Shown: positions 1 through 8,008 of the stretch, one piece after another | Numbering within the stretch: the first letter of the stretch is position 1 | Layout: each line of letters begins with the position of its first letter | Source of the DNA: Larix sibirica | Lineage: Eukaryota; Streptophyta; Pinopsida; Pinales; Pinaceae | Reading direction: 5' to 3' | Assembly: GCA_004151065.3 (NCBI GenBank) | Contig: NWUY0300029596.1 | Span: 46,042-59,702, forward strand | DNA: 13,661 bases | Position numbers and translations under genes: made by a program | Notes under the pieces: model-generated | Told to the model about the DNA's origin: nothing | The model's input: the letters and a program-made list of their open reading frames with translations, nothing else | Databases searched by the model: none

Positions 1-30
1 TGCATTCTTTATGTTGATGACGCTTTACTA
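1..30 (+). other. Possible reverse-transcriptase YVDD motif at window edge
   Basis: Plus-strand frame 1 reads CILYVDDALL before a TAG at 31-33. A hydrophobic stretch, then Y-x-D-D, then small or hydrophobic residues is the pattern of the RT catalytic motif in Ty1/copia and other retroelements. Only ten codons are inside the window, and downstream sequence in this frame gives nothing further. It may be the edge of another retroelement fragment, or chance. Confidence 0.2.
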
Positions 31-239
31 TAGGAGTCACTGAAATGTCTCATGGGTGTGAGATTTAGGCATTAACAAGGGCCTTCTTCCAAAAACCAAG
101 CAAATTATAAATAATTCCAAATCCCTTGCTTGCAATTTTTTAAAATTGTATACAATAACCATAAATTCTATGCCTAAAACTTTAGATTCTAATGAAATAC
201 TATAACAATAAATTGCATGAAAAACACATAACCCAACTA

Positions 240-461
240 TCAATTGGTGTCCATATGAACTTGAAAGTCTTGTGGAGGATCTTTTTGTTGGGAGGATGCT
301 TCTTTGGCTGCTTCATTGCATTCTAGTTGCAGCTTCAGTTGAGCTCGATGATTTTCCATTTATGTTACCCTTGTCTCAAGCTCTTCATTTTTCACTTGCT
401 ACACTCCCATCTCATTCCTCATCCTTGTTACCTTATAGATGCTCTCTCCTCGATTCCACAT
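240..461 (-). pseudogene. Coiled-coil-like coding remnant, unidentified
   Basis: A minus-strand frame runs from an ATG at 461 to a TGA at 240, broken by TAG at 399-401 and TAA at 360-362. Between the stops the translation is rich in Glu, Lys, Gln and Leu (for example VKNEELETRV and later HRAQLKLQLE), with spacing that would suit a coiled coil. It ends in a Gln/Pro/Asp-rich tail. I do not recognise the family. It could be the tail of a retroelement gag-like protein or of a host gene, or a chance frame in biased sequence. Confidence 0.22.
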
Positions 462-1140
462 TCTAGCCCTAAAATTCCTACCCCATAGTGTAGATAGAGT
501 GACCTAATTTCCTATTGCTTACCTATAGCCTCATGAGTCATGCGGGAGGCAACAATCACCATTGTCTCACCACCCTCCTATGGCCATGACTTATTTTCTA
601 GTCCTGAATTTCCTTCATAGATATCCTTTATTCCCTACCACATGATCAAGAGCCAAGGCCCTCATGCACCAACTTGAGCTTCACTGCTTGTTACTTCCAT
701 TCTTCACCTCTTCTCCATGCCAAATTCGGAAAAGTATACAATGTTCCTTGCCACCTGAATTCATGATTAATTCCTTAATTGGGTTTGTTAATGTAGTGCA
801 ATGTGGAGGACAATCATGTTCGTGCGTTAGTACCAAGGGCTTGCTAACCTTGTCCAACTCCATTGCAATGGGAAAGACCATTTGTACTTCCCTCCTCTCT
901 CTATCTTTTATCTCAGTCTTTTAATGACACATGCATCCATGTGCTTACACCCTTGTCGCCTCTGCTTTCCTTGGAGTTTTGTTGGTGTGAGGGGATTGTG
1001 GATGCTATCCACATAACCCATGCACACTAGTATATTTTAACATATCCCTAACTCCTAGGTCACATGTTAGTGCCATGGACCCTTTTGCGTTGGAATCAGA
1101 CTATCAACAACTCACTTCAATTTGATTTCACCCTCTTAAT

Positions 1141-1575
1141 TTAGGGTATTGATTCATGTAGTTCATTGTTATTATTGAGTTTTAGGACCCCTCCAAGAAT
1201 TGCAACAATTGGGTTGGCCATTTTGTATTCTTCCTTATTGTTTTCTTGAAGAATATGGTAAAATTGGTATTGTCCCAATTTTCCCATCAAGTTGTTTGTT
1301 CTTTCATAGATTCTTGAGAGCCTAAATTTTGACAGTGCAGACTTGAGTATAAATTCCGTCATTGTTAACATTGAATCTCTAAGGATTAGTACATCTTGGA
1401 TAACTACTTTCAGGAGAATTTTTATCCCTTGATACAGTGCAAGGGCTTATGTTGTGTTATTGAAGGATATTCCCAGTCTCCAAGCAAAATTTCCCCTGCT
1501 TACTTCCTTTGGGGTATAGTATTTTCCCACTCATGCCACACCCAAGTTCCGTTTTGATGCTCTGTCAAAGAAGAG
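1141..1575 (-). other. RNase H domain of LINE ORF2, catalytically broken
   Basis: In one minus frame the sequence shows FDRASKRNLGV (plant LINE RNase H starts FDGASKGNPG), ALALYQGIKIL, LRDSML, SRIYERTN, FYHILQENN and MANPIV before the terminal stop. These match the RNase H fold elements in order. The four acidic residues can be placed: the first Asp is present (1564-1566); the Glu position is a stop (TAA at 1447-1449, where family members read AEALALY); the second Asp is present (1375-1377); and the last Asp is Tyr (1225-1227, in KEEYKMAN). A second in-frame stop lies after GVA. RNase H degrades the RNA strand of the hybrid after reverse transcription; this copy could not. Confidence 0.8.
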
Positions 1576-1941
1576 GAGATACCTTCTCTGTTTTTGTTCC
1601 CATTCTTGAAATTTGGTCTCTTTTAATCTTATGTACCAACTATGGAGGGTTATGGATGTGGGATGTGGTTGTCTTTTATTTCCCATTATACTCAATGACG
1701 ATAACCAATCCCTCTCCCCAGTGTTTAGATCAGACATGCTTTTTCTTATATGTCCTTGTTCTTAACAATATTCAGTCATTAAAGCCTTTTCCCTTGTGGA
1801 AACTTGAAATGGGGTAGGTTTCAGACCTTGGAAGATTAGTTGGTTTGGAGCTAACCAAATCTTCCAGTTAATAAATTTTGGAAGAGCCAACCAGAACCAC
1901 TTTATCATTAGTTTTTTATGAGGAGATAGAGGATAATCCTT

Positions 1942-2229
1942 TCACCGGGATTTAAATACTTCTCTGAAGGATTGAGTGAATTTGAAGGAAGAATGGAGGA
2001 GCCCCAATAGTTCTTTCCAGACATCTTTAGTGAATGGGCATTCTATAAACATGTGACTTTTTGTTTCCAATTGAGAATGGCATAATGGACATCTCGAGGG
2101 ACCCATATAGACTCTGTTTTGTAGGTTTTCCTCTGTGAGTAATTTCCCATGCACTGTTGTCCAAAAAAATATGTTAATCTTAGGGAGAGTATTATTTCGC
2201 CACACCCCTTTAAAGATATTATATCTCAA
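1942..2229 (-). other. zf-RVT zinc-binding domain of LINE ORF2
   Basis: A 95-codon open stretch gives, in order, IFKGVWRNNTLPKINIFFW, GKLLTEENLQNR, GPSRCPLC and HMFIECPFTKDVW. The invariant W/PKIxxFxW start, the CPLC pair and the H-x3-E-C pair are the reverse-transcriptase zinc-binding signature (zf-RVT) found between RT and RNase H in plant LINE ORF2. All the expected Cys and His ligands are present. It is the best preserved domain in the left half. The preceding KKGYQAL stretch is in another frame, so one frameshift lies near 2230-2245. Confidence 0.85.
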
Positions 2230-3154
2230 GTACTCCTTTGATGTTTTTGAAGAGCTTGGTACCCTTTTTTTAGTGAGTATAGTCCATTAAGAGCGCCCCA
2301 TCCTCAAGAGTCCTATGTGTATTTGTTAAGAAGATATTTTCTAACAAATAGGTGGAAGATCATAGTCAAGGTTGGTTGACGAATAGGAAGGGGGATAATT
2401 TGAATCCAACCTTTCCACAAACCTTGTTCTAAAGAGTCCCAAATACACATATCTCCAAGTCTTTTGAAGCCTTGGCTTGTCATCCACCTTTGAAGCTCTT
2501 CGAGCTCTAGAATGTTTCCTATAAGGGGGTATTTTAGAATGCTATCCTCCCATAATTGTATTCACTTTACATTACCATGGGTCCAATATAATTCTTTATG
2601 AATAAATTCCCAAGCCTTTGTGCACAATTTCCATATTGAGTTCCTTTGCTCCTTTTTAGGGGTTGATCTAGGCATCTAAGCTTGTTGCCACCAAAATATT
2701 TCTTATGGAGGGTTTCTTTGACCCAATATTGTCTACTTGAAATGATATTCCACAATTTTTTTTCTTCAAGATAGATTATTTAACTTTGGTTCTATGATCT
2801 ATATCCCACCTTCATTAAGGGGTCCCCCAATTGTCCTCTAGTTTACTAAATGTATTTTCTTTCAATATTCTTACCTCCCTTCCATAGGAAATTGTTGATC
2901 CCTAAGTTGATTTGTTTTAATATTCTTTCCAGAGAAAGCAAAAATGAACAAAGATAGAGCAAGAGGGATAAAAGAATGGACTTGACGAGTGGGATTCTTT
3001 CCACTAGATTCAACCAAACGGTTCCCCATTGCTTCATTTTTCTTTTGAATTTGTCCATAATTTCTTGCCATTTTCACTTTTTTGTTCTCTTTGGCTATTG
3101 GAATGCCCATATATTTGAAATAATTGAAGTTAACTTGTCCTTAGAATCCCAACT

Positions 3155-3160
3155 CCCTTG
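3155..3160. repeat. Left target-site duplication of the LTR element (CCTTG)
   Basis: The LTR begins with TG at 3161, so the 5 bases to its left are CCTTG (3156-3160). The right partner after the CA end at 10199 is ACTTT (10200-10204). They agree at the three central positions, as an old 5-bp duplication might. Supporting the placement: deleting 3161-10199 plus one copy of the duplication leaves the LINE ORF2 frame continuous from ...LLEI on the right to ELGF and FNYFKYMGIPI on the left. Confidence 0.5.
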
Positions 3161-3466
3161 TGTTTTAGCATTAATTACTCAATAATGCTCAAAATCCTCC
3201 TCCATTCCCATCATACATCAATTATGAGCAAAATCATTCAAAAAATCATTTTATGGCTTGTATACATGCCTGATCAGTGAGCAACACATGTATATGCATG
3301 TTACCCTCGAGCAACATGCATACACCTCATAAAATTAAAAAAGAAAAAAAGAAAAAGAAAAAGGAATTTCCATGTGTGGTTGGGATAGTTGGAGTTCATT
3401 TTGGTCCCAATTACACCATAACCAACCAACTAAAACCACTTACATCAAAGTATAAAACAAGCCTCA
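3161..3466 (+). repeat. 5' LTR remnant (U3 only)
   Basis: Begins TGTTTTAGCATTAATTACTC and aligns with the start of the 3' LTR at 9184 through a shared series of blocks: ACTCAAT.ATGCTCAAAA, CAGTGAG.AACACATGTAT, an A-rich purine tract (3331-3363), the ACCATAACCAACCA block and TATAAAACAAGCCTCA. Homology stops sharply at 3466/9491, a few bases past the TATA box, so the R and U5 portions (about 700 bp in the 3' copy) are missing. The break could be a deletion, a recombination junction or the edge of a nested insertion. Confidence 0.8.
3451..3457 (+). promoter_or_regulatory. TATA box of the 5' LTR
   Basis: TATAAAA lies 290 bp after the LTR start, in a block (ACCATAACCAACCA... TATAAAACAAGCCTC) shared with the 3' LTR at 9476-9482. 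Conservation between the two LTR copies and the position at the U3/R boundary make it the likely core promoter of the element. The downstream R region is lost here. Confidence 0.55.
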
Positions 3467-4862
3467 TTGTTGGAAAACTCCCAGTGTCACAAGATTGACC
3501 ACCACTTCCTAGTATATCAATTCATGATATCATTCTCCCCACTCGATAGCCATGGGAAAGTCTTGCAAAGAGAATTTTCAAAAATTAGTATGGAATTTTG
3601 AATTTTTGGGGTTACCCAATAGTGTATGTACGTGCCCTATCCAACTGCTACCCATGTACACGTAGTTTCAATTTTAAAAATTAAAATATGCACCCCAGAA
3701 TGCAAAAATTCAAGATGAAAACATCAAAAAGAAAGATAAGGGATCAACTTGAAACTTGGTGGTGACAGTGCCTGATTCCGATAAGTGATGAGCTCGCAAT
3801 TTGGATTTGAAAATCAAAGGTGTGTTGGTTAAATTTGGTATTTTTTTAAAAGGTTTGGTAAAAAAATGAAATTTTGAACCTTTAAACTTTTTAACATGAA
3901 TTATTTACCCAAAGTGCCTAAACACTTTATAAATTTTTTTTAAATTGCTACTAATGGTATCACTCAAGAAATAATGTTGGATCAGGAAAAAGTGGCATTA
4001 TGCAATATTTTCACTGAGGACAACATTTGTATGTGGTAGAAAAGGTAATATTGTTTCTAACTAGCATATACGATAGGTTCACTTTGCTTGCATACATGCA
4101 TTATTAGTTTTGAAATATCATCATCCTTAGGATCCACATTCATTAAATTACGAAATCATCCCTCTATAATGAAGCATTGCAACTAATGATCTAGAGCCTA
4201 CATGAAACATGGGTACCCTAGATAGTTCCCCATTAATCATGTCATTCCCATGCCAAAGATTTGTATTAGGTTTGTAAGTCCCTTGTAGCCCTGCCATGAC
4301 TATACGTTGAAGACACATTTTCTCCTTTATGTCTCCTTTCTTGCCATTACCTATAGGGGCTCACAAAATGTTTGTTTTAGTTGTGTTGCTACACTGCATA
4401 CCATTGATTGTGTTAATTGAGCCTAATGCATTTCTCCATTTTCCACTCATTGCTCACAACTCATGCATTCTCATTAGTTGTAAGACTTTACATTTATTGT
4501 ATCCACTACTCAAAATTGTAACCAGATGAGATAGGGCATATGAGTGTCCACTTCCTGCATATCCATTTTTTGCATCTTTCATTTTGCATAGGTATGTTCC
4601 ATGCGCTTGGAACTTAGTTGCATGCCATGTGACACTCGTCTACCCCACTGTAACATGGCACTATTTTATTCATTTTCAAGCTTTATAATATGACAAAGAC
4701 ACTAAAACTCAAATATTAAAAAAAAATCGAGCCGGGGGGTGGGGGGGAAGAATTATGATCTCATATGAATATCCTAAGCAACATATTCATGTCTCCTTTG
4801 AACATAACACTTGTGTCATTTCCATCTTCGCAATTGGGAAATAGTTGTGGTAATAGAAAATG
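3467..4862. other. Unassigned non-coding stretch inside the LTR element
   Basis: About 1.4 kb with no convincing gene, RNA or LTR signal. It is AT-rich with several A/T runs (3838-3850, 3930-3945, 4718-4727) and short minor open frames such as 4329-4529 (+) that have no motif. A G-rich run, six G, T, seven G, sits at 4734-4747. By position this should be the U5, leader and gag of the element. I could not recognise a primer-binding site or a gag product on either strand, so it may instead be unrelated inserted sequence. Confidence 0.4.
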
Positions 4863-5395
4863 AACTATGATTTGAGTCCTAGTACTCCTTTGGTTGTTTG
4901 ATCTTCCAACCACTATGGAGCAATCTTCGTTGCCTCATGCAACGATGATTGAGTATCATTGTCTTATACACGGGGCATTGTCATTGCTCAAGTCACATAA
5001 TGTGTCATGTTCTTGTTCAACACAAGTCTTATCTACAGTCGGCCACTCCTCAAAATCCATGACTTTGCATGTCGTCCTTCCTTATTGTCAAAAGTGTTCT
5101 TAGTATCATATCATCCAATGTTTGCACTTGTGCTATTGTAGAAGGTCCCCAATGAATTCTTATTAGTAGGTCACTTGTCATCAACTATGACACATAGCTT
5201 TGAGAACTCAACCTAGATACAGAGTACCCAAGCATATTTTTCATTATTAGTAGGTGTCCTTGCACTCAACATAATAGAATACACCATTCGTCAATGATTG
5301 GATGGTTTTCCATTGTGTTTGATGTTAAGGCCTCTATTCACATTTTGGGATTTGTGTTGTACCTTGGATTCCATTTTCATCATTGGTGGAAGTCC
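4863..5395 (+). repeat. 533-bp duplicated block, copy 1
   Basis: From AACTATGATTTGAG to GGTGGAAGTCC this block is repeated at 5397-5929 with an offset of exactly 534 bases. The copies differ at only about half a dozen positions, most clustered at 5170-5235 against 5704-5769. A 69-codon open frame (4894-5103) recurs identically in copy 2, but it shows no motif and I do not take it for a gene. The copies are separated only by an N. Confidence 0.95.
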
Positions 5396-5396
5396 N
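5396..5396. other. Ambiguous base (N) at the duplication junction
   Basis: A single N lies exactly between the end of copy 1 and the start of copy 2. A placeholder at the exact join of two near-identical blocks suggests two contig ends that overlap but were placed side by side. Confidence 0.8.
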
Positions 5397-5929
5397 AACT
5401 ATGATTTGAGTCCTAGTACTCCTTTGGTTGTTTGATCTTCCAACCACTATGGAGCAATCTTCGTTGCCTCATGCAACGATGATTGAGTATCATTGTCTTA
5501 TACACGGGGCATTGTCATTGCTCAAGTCACATAATGTGTCATGTTCTTGTTCAACACAAGTCTTATCTACAGTCGGCCACTCCTCAAAATCCATGACTTT
5601 GCATGTCGTCCTTCCTTATTGTCAAAAGTGTTCTTAGTATCATATCATCCAATGTTTGCACTTGTGCTATTGTAGAAGGTCCCCAATGAATTCTTATTAG
5701 TAGGTCACTTCTCATCAATTATGACACATAGCTTTGAGAACTCAACCTAGATTCATAGTACCCTAGCATATTTTTCATTATTAGTAGGTGTCCTTGCACT
5801 CAACATAATAGAATACACCATTCGTCAATGATTGGATGGTTTTCCATTGTGTTTGATGTTAAGGCCTCTATTCACATTTTGGGATTTGTGTTGTACCTTG
5901 GATTCCATTTTCATCATTGGTGGAAGTCC
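5397..5929 (+). repeat. 533-bp duplicated block, copy 2
   Basis: Near-identical to 4863-5395. After its end the sequence continues with TCACCTTGTTAATAAC, whereas copy 1 ends at the N. Upstream of copy 1 the sequence differs from that before copy 2. So copy 2 supplies the right continuation and copy 1 the left one, as expected if one genomic block was represented twice. Confidence 0.95.
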
Positions 5930-5966
5930 TCACCTTGTTAATAACTTGCATCATGGGTCATTACTT
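5806..5966 (+). repeat. Degenerate ~150-bp repeat, unit a
   Basis: Shares an ordered set of blocks with 6247-6400: a CATCAATGAC / TCAATGATTGG start, CTCTATTCACATTT (CATCTATTCACACTT in the other unit), GTACCTTGGATTCCATTTTCATCATTGGTG (CATTACCATCATCAGTG in the other unit), CTTGTTAATAA / CTGTTAACAG, and GGGTCATTACTT (AATGACCAGTAAT in the other unit). Copy 1 of the 533-bp duplication carries the first part at 5272-5395. I do not recognise the repeat. Confidence 0.55.
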
Positions 5967-6026
5967 AGGGGGTCTCTTTCATGTGTTATTCACATTTTGT
6001 AAAATGCAAGAGAAGTACTTAGTGTT

Positions 6027-6254
6027 CTATACTACAAAAATTTGTCCAAGGCATTTTCCAAGCCAAGTTAGTTCCTGATATTTCCTCATTTTGTTTGATA
6101 GATAATTCCCTAATGCCTCCCTTCCAACAGATGTCTTCCCATCAACCTTGACACTTTCTGCTTTGGGAAAAAGATCTAGAGTCTCGATAGTAGCTTGGGG
6201 CTTGTAGCCATCAGTCAAAAGTCCCCTTGCTATTGGGTAGTGGGAATACATCAA
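6027..6254 (-). CDS. Unidentified 75-codon open frame (hypothetical)
   Basis: The minus-strand frame starts with Met-Met at 6254 and ends at a TAG at 6027. It encodes a mixed hydrophilic peptide with segments such as DGYKPQATIETLDLF, KAESVKVDGKTSVGREALG and LSNKMRKYQELTWLGK. The composition is more protein-like than most chance frames here (few Cys, Ile or Phe runs, charged residues spread evenly). I recognise no family, and there is no supporting upstream coding or promoter signal. It may be a fragment of a longer decayed protein. Treat it as hypothetical. Confidence 0.2.
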   Translation of the reverse strand: MMYSHYPIARGLLTDGYKPQATIETLDLFPKAESVKVDGKTSVGREALGNYLSNKMRKYQELTWLGKCLGQIFVV

Positions 6255-6400
6255 TGACCCATGATTGTTTGATTCTACAAGTGTTCGACTTCAAAACATC
6301 TATTCACACTTGTTAGAATGTACTAGGTACCTTGGGTCCCATTACCATCATCAGTGATTCCCTCGCATCTGTTAACAGTATTCATTAATGACCAGTAATC
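6247..6400 (+). repeat. Degenerate ~150-bp repeat, unit b
   Basis: Second unit of the repeat described at 5806-5966, about 440 bp downstream and in the same orientation. The order of shared blocks is kept while the bases between them have drifted. A partial third unit follows at about 6403-6460, starting with a CCATGTTCGACTTC block that resembles GTGTTCGACTTC in this unit. Confidence 0.5.
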
Positions 6401-6620
6401 AAACAATATCCTCCATGTTCGACTTCAGATGATTTATTCACATGAGTAAGACTCGCACCTTTAGGAAGTTTGATGGAAGACCTTGGAATATAGTAGCATT
6501 ACACCATTTTCGCTATTGCTCGAGTTGTGCAAGACTGTACCATATTTTTTACACTGGTACCATCGAGAGAACTGTTACTCAACTCAATTATATTGATCTC
6601 CTAGTGTATGATGAGAAATA

Positions 6621-6756
6621 GATCCACCTTGTATCTTCTGTGGCTATGATCAGTAGTTGGGCATGGATCCACTATGTTTATTCATGGCCATGACCATTTA
6701 TATTTCACATGGATACACTTTGTATTTTTGTGGCCATCGTATTTGAATCAATTACT
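6621..6756 (+). repeat. Three-unit ~45-bp tandem repeat
   Basis: Units start at 6621, 6666 and 6712 (spacing 45 and 46). Each opens with GATCCAC or GATACAC, followed by an A/C-TTGT or ATGTTTAT block and a TGTGGC / ATGGCC block leading to ATGA or ATCG. The shared core is about GATCCACTTTGTATTTTTGT, then GGCCATGA. The second half of each unit is less conserved. It is a small diverged minisatellite just upstream of the internal LTR. No function is apparent. Confidence 0.6.
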
Positions 6757-6915
6757 TATATATATATGGACATTGTTATCCCAGGGATAATATTGTTTGA
6801 CATCTTTTTCTATTTTAGGTACTTCATTGAGACTAAGATTCTGGGACCCTCTAGTTTCATTGAATCCACATCCCAATTTATTGAACTTTATTTCATCCAT
6901 CATGTTCCCCTATGA

Positions 6916-6936
6916 CCTCATACATTAAAAGGCATC
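6916..6936 (+). promoter_or_regulatory. Polypurine tract and LTR-proximal leader of the internal LTR
   Basis: CCTCATACATTAAAAGGCATC lies directly before the TG of the LTR at 6937. It matches, without indels, the 21 bases before the 3' LTR at 9184 except in the purine core, which reads AAAAG here and GGGGG there. A polypurine tract primes plus-strand DNA synthesis and lies just left of a 3' LTR, so this LTR was once the 3' LTR of a copy lying to its left. Confidence 0.65.
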
Positions 6937-8008
6937 TGTTATAGCCCAAATCGACACTTCTCCATACGTGATGACAATTTCTTGACGATACTTCAAATGT
7001 CAACTAATGCTCTCACAAAAGGAAATTTTGGATGGAAGAGCCTTGATTTGGGATTTGAATTCATGTCCTTGATCATTCACTAATTCCCTAGCACTTGTGA
7101 AGCTTTGTAACTGAAATTGAGAAGAAAATGATCCTAATGCTATGCCAACCAACCTTTTCGACATTTGTTTCCTTCAATTTTCCATTGTTTTTCCTTAAAA
7201 CCCCGAAAACACTCCTTTTAGTTGGTTTGCAAGGGTTTCCAACACTTTTTCACCTTGGTTTGCCAACTTTTCCCCCCCAAAAACCAAGAAAATTAATAAA
7301 ATATCAACACCGGGGCAGTTTGGGTGGTTTGGGTAACTACTCTCTCGATTACAACTTCTTTCTACCCAATGGAAATTGTCTCCATTAACTATAAAACCAA
7401 GGGAGATAAGCCATTTGGGGGACACTAATGCCTAAGTATTGTTATGCTAGAGAAATCCTTGTTCTCTTTCGCTTTGTTGTCCATACCCTTTGTCTTGGGG
7501 ATGCTATCCTAAGTAGTTCCTAATCCTTATACATTGGAGTTGTGGTTGGGATTCATGGAGAAGACGAGAAGGAGGCCCAAAATCTTCATTTTGTTAAGTT
7601 CCTAAGTAGTTTAAAGGTATAAGTGTACTTTCTATTATTATGAATATAGATTGGAAATATTTCCCTTCCCTGATATGAATATTTGTTATTGTTCATGAAC
7701 TAGATTAAATATTTGGAATTCATGTTATTTCAATGTATTTCATTATGCTATTTGTGAATTTCAAGAATCATATTTATCCTATTTGTTTGAGGAAGGTATG
7801 TTGTGGTGATTTGCAGGTTAAAATCTTGGAGCTACTCTAGTGGGAGAAATGAAAGCTAGGATCAACCTTCATAAACAAGGTATGATCCTCTCTTTTCCTA
7901 ATCTTTGTAGAGTCAGTTATTTGCATGTTAACCTTAAAATTCCAGTCTATTTAAACCCCTAGTATGTTGGTGATATCAACCCCAGTCATGTGGATAGATT
8001 CCTTAACA
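6937..8008 (+). repeat. Internal LTR (1072 bp), related to the outer 3' LTR
   Basis: Starts TGTTATAGCCC and ends CCTTAACA, giving TG...CA ends. It shares with the 3' LTR at 9184-10199 the start TNTTATAG, a TATA box (7390-7396) followed 53 bp later by TATGCTAGAGAAAT (54 bp in the other LTR), a GCAG-exon-GT block near the 3' end and the terminal TCCTTAACAAC / CCCTTAACAAC string. U3 sequences otherwise differ, so the two LTRs are distinct subfamilies or very old relatives. The short frames inside it (7128-7388 plus, 7195-7425 minus) are not genes. I found no matching 5' LTR to its left and no primer-binding site to its right. Confidence 0.65.
7390..7396 (+). promoter_or_regulatory. TATA box of the internal LTR
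   Basis: TATAAAA followed at 53 bp by TATGCTAGAGAAAT. The same pair occurs in the 3' LTR at nearly the same spacing (54 bp), which marks the U3/R boundary in both. Confidence 0.5.

Larger units (their letters stand above)
1..1140. other. Gene-free left flank; includes LINE 3' UTR
   Basis: No convincing gene is visible. On the minus strand the part just below 1141 follows directly from the LINE ORF2 stop codon and is presumably its 3' UTR. I see no poly(A) tail (it would appear as a plus-strand T run) or simple-repeat tail, so the LINE 3' end cannot be placed. The longest open frames here, at 664-924 (+) and 681-881 (-), overlap on opposite strands and carry no motif I recognise. Two weak remnants near the edge are listed separately: a YVDD-like string at 1-30 and a coiled-coil-like minus frame at 240-461. 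Confidence 0.5.
1141..3160 (-). pseudogene. LINE ORF2, 3' half (RT thumb, zf-RVT, RNase H)
   Basis: This continues ORF2 after the LTR-element insertion. The first codons give FNYFKYMGIPI (about 3094-3126), the conserved xYLGxPI block that follows the RT palm in plant LINEs. A frameshift then leads to a leucine-rich thumb and connection segment (about 2846-3058) ending in NNFLWKGGKN. Next come KKYFGGNKLRCLD (about 2660-2700), a tryptophan-rich linker ending in GWGALNGLYSLKKGY (about 2265-2310), the zf-RVT finger (1942-2229) and the RNase H domain, ending at TAA 1141-1143. Several stops and frame changes separate the pieces. The order and spacing are those of an ordinary plant LINE ORF2, so the assignment is firm even though no single frame is open throughout. 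Confidence 0.85.
5930..6936. other. Unassigned stretch with degenerate repeats
   Basis: No recognisable gene. It holds the second unit of a degenerate ~150-bp repeat (6247-6400), a further partial unit around 6403-6460 (CCATGTTCGACTTCAGATGATTTATTCACATG), a 45-bp tandem repeat (6621-6756) and, on the minus strand, an unidentified 75-codon open frame (6027-6254). The last 20 bases are the polypurine tract of the internal LTR. If this is the interior of an LTR element, its coding sequence is no longer readable. Confidence 0.4.

Noticed and set aside
1509-1817. The 102-codon plus-strand frame 1509-1817
   Set aside because: It lies opposite the LINE ORF2 segment between zf-RVT and RNase H, and its hydrophobic, Cys/Phe-rich translation is what the antisense of that region gives.
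3331-3363. The A/G-rich run at 3331-3363 as a LINE poly(A) tail or polypurine tract
   Set aside because: The same purine run occurs at the matching place in the 3' LTR (about 9357-9389), so it is an internal U3 feature.
4894-5637. The two identical 69-codon open frames at 4894-5103 and 5428-5637 as a duplicated gene pair
   Set aside because: They are identical only because the whole 533-bp block is repeated around an N. The peptide is Ser/His/Cys-rich with no motif and no coding context.
6937-8008. The internal LTR as a simple solo LTR
   Set aside because: A solo LTR keeps no polypurine tract, yet a 21-bp polypurine leader matching that of the 3' LTR lies immediately to its left, and no flanking 5-bp duplication is seen.
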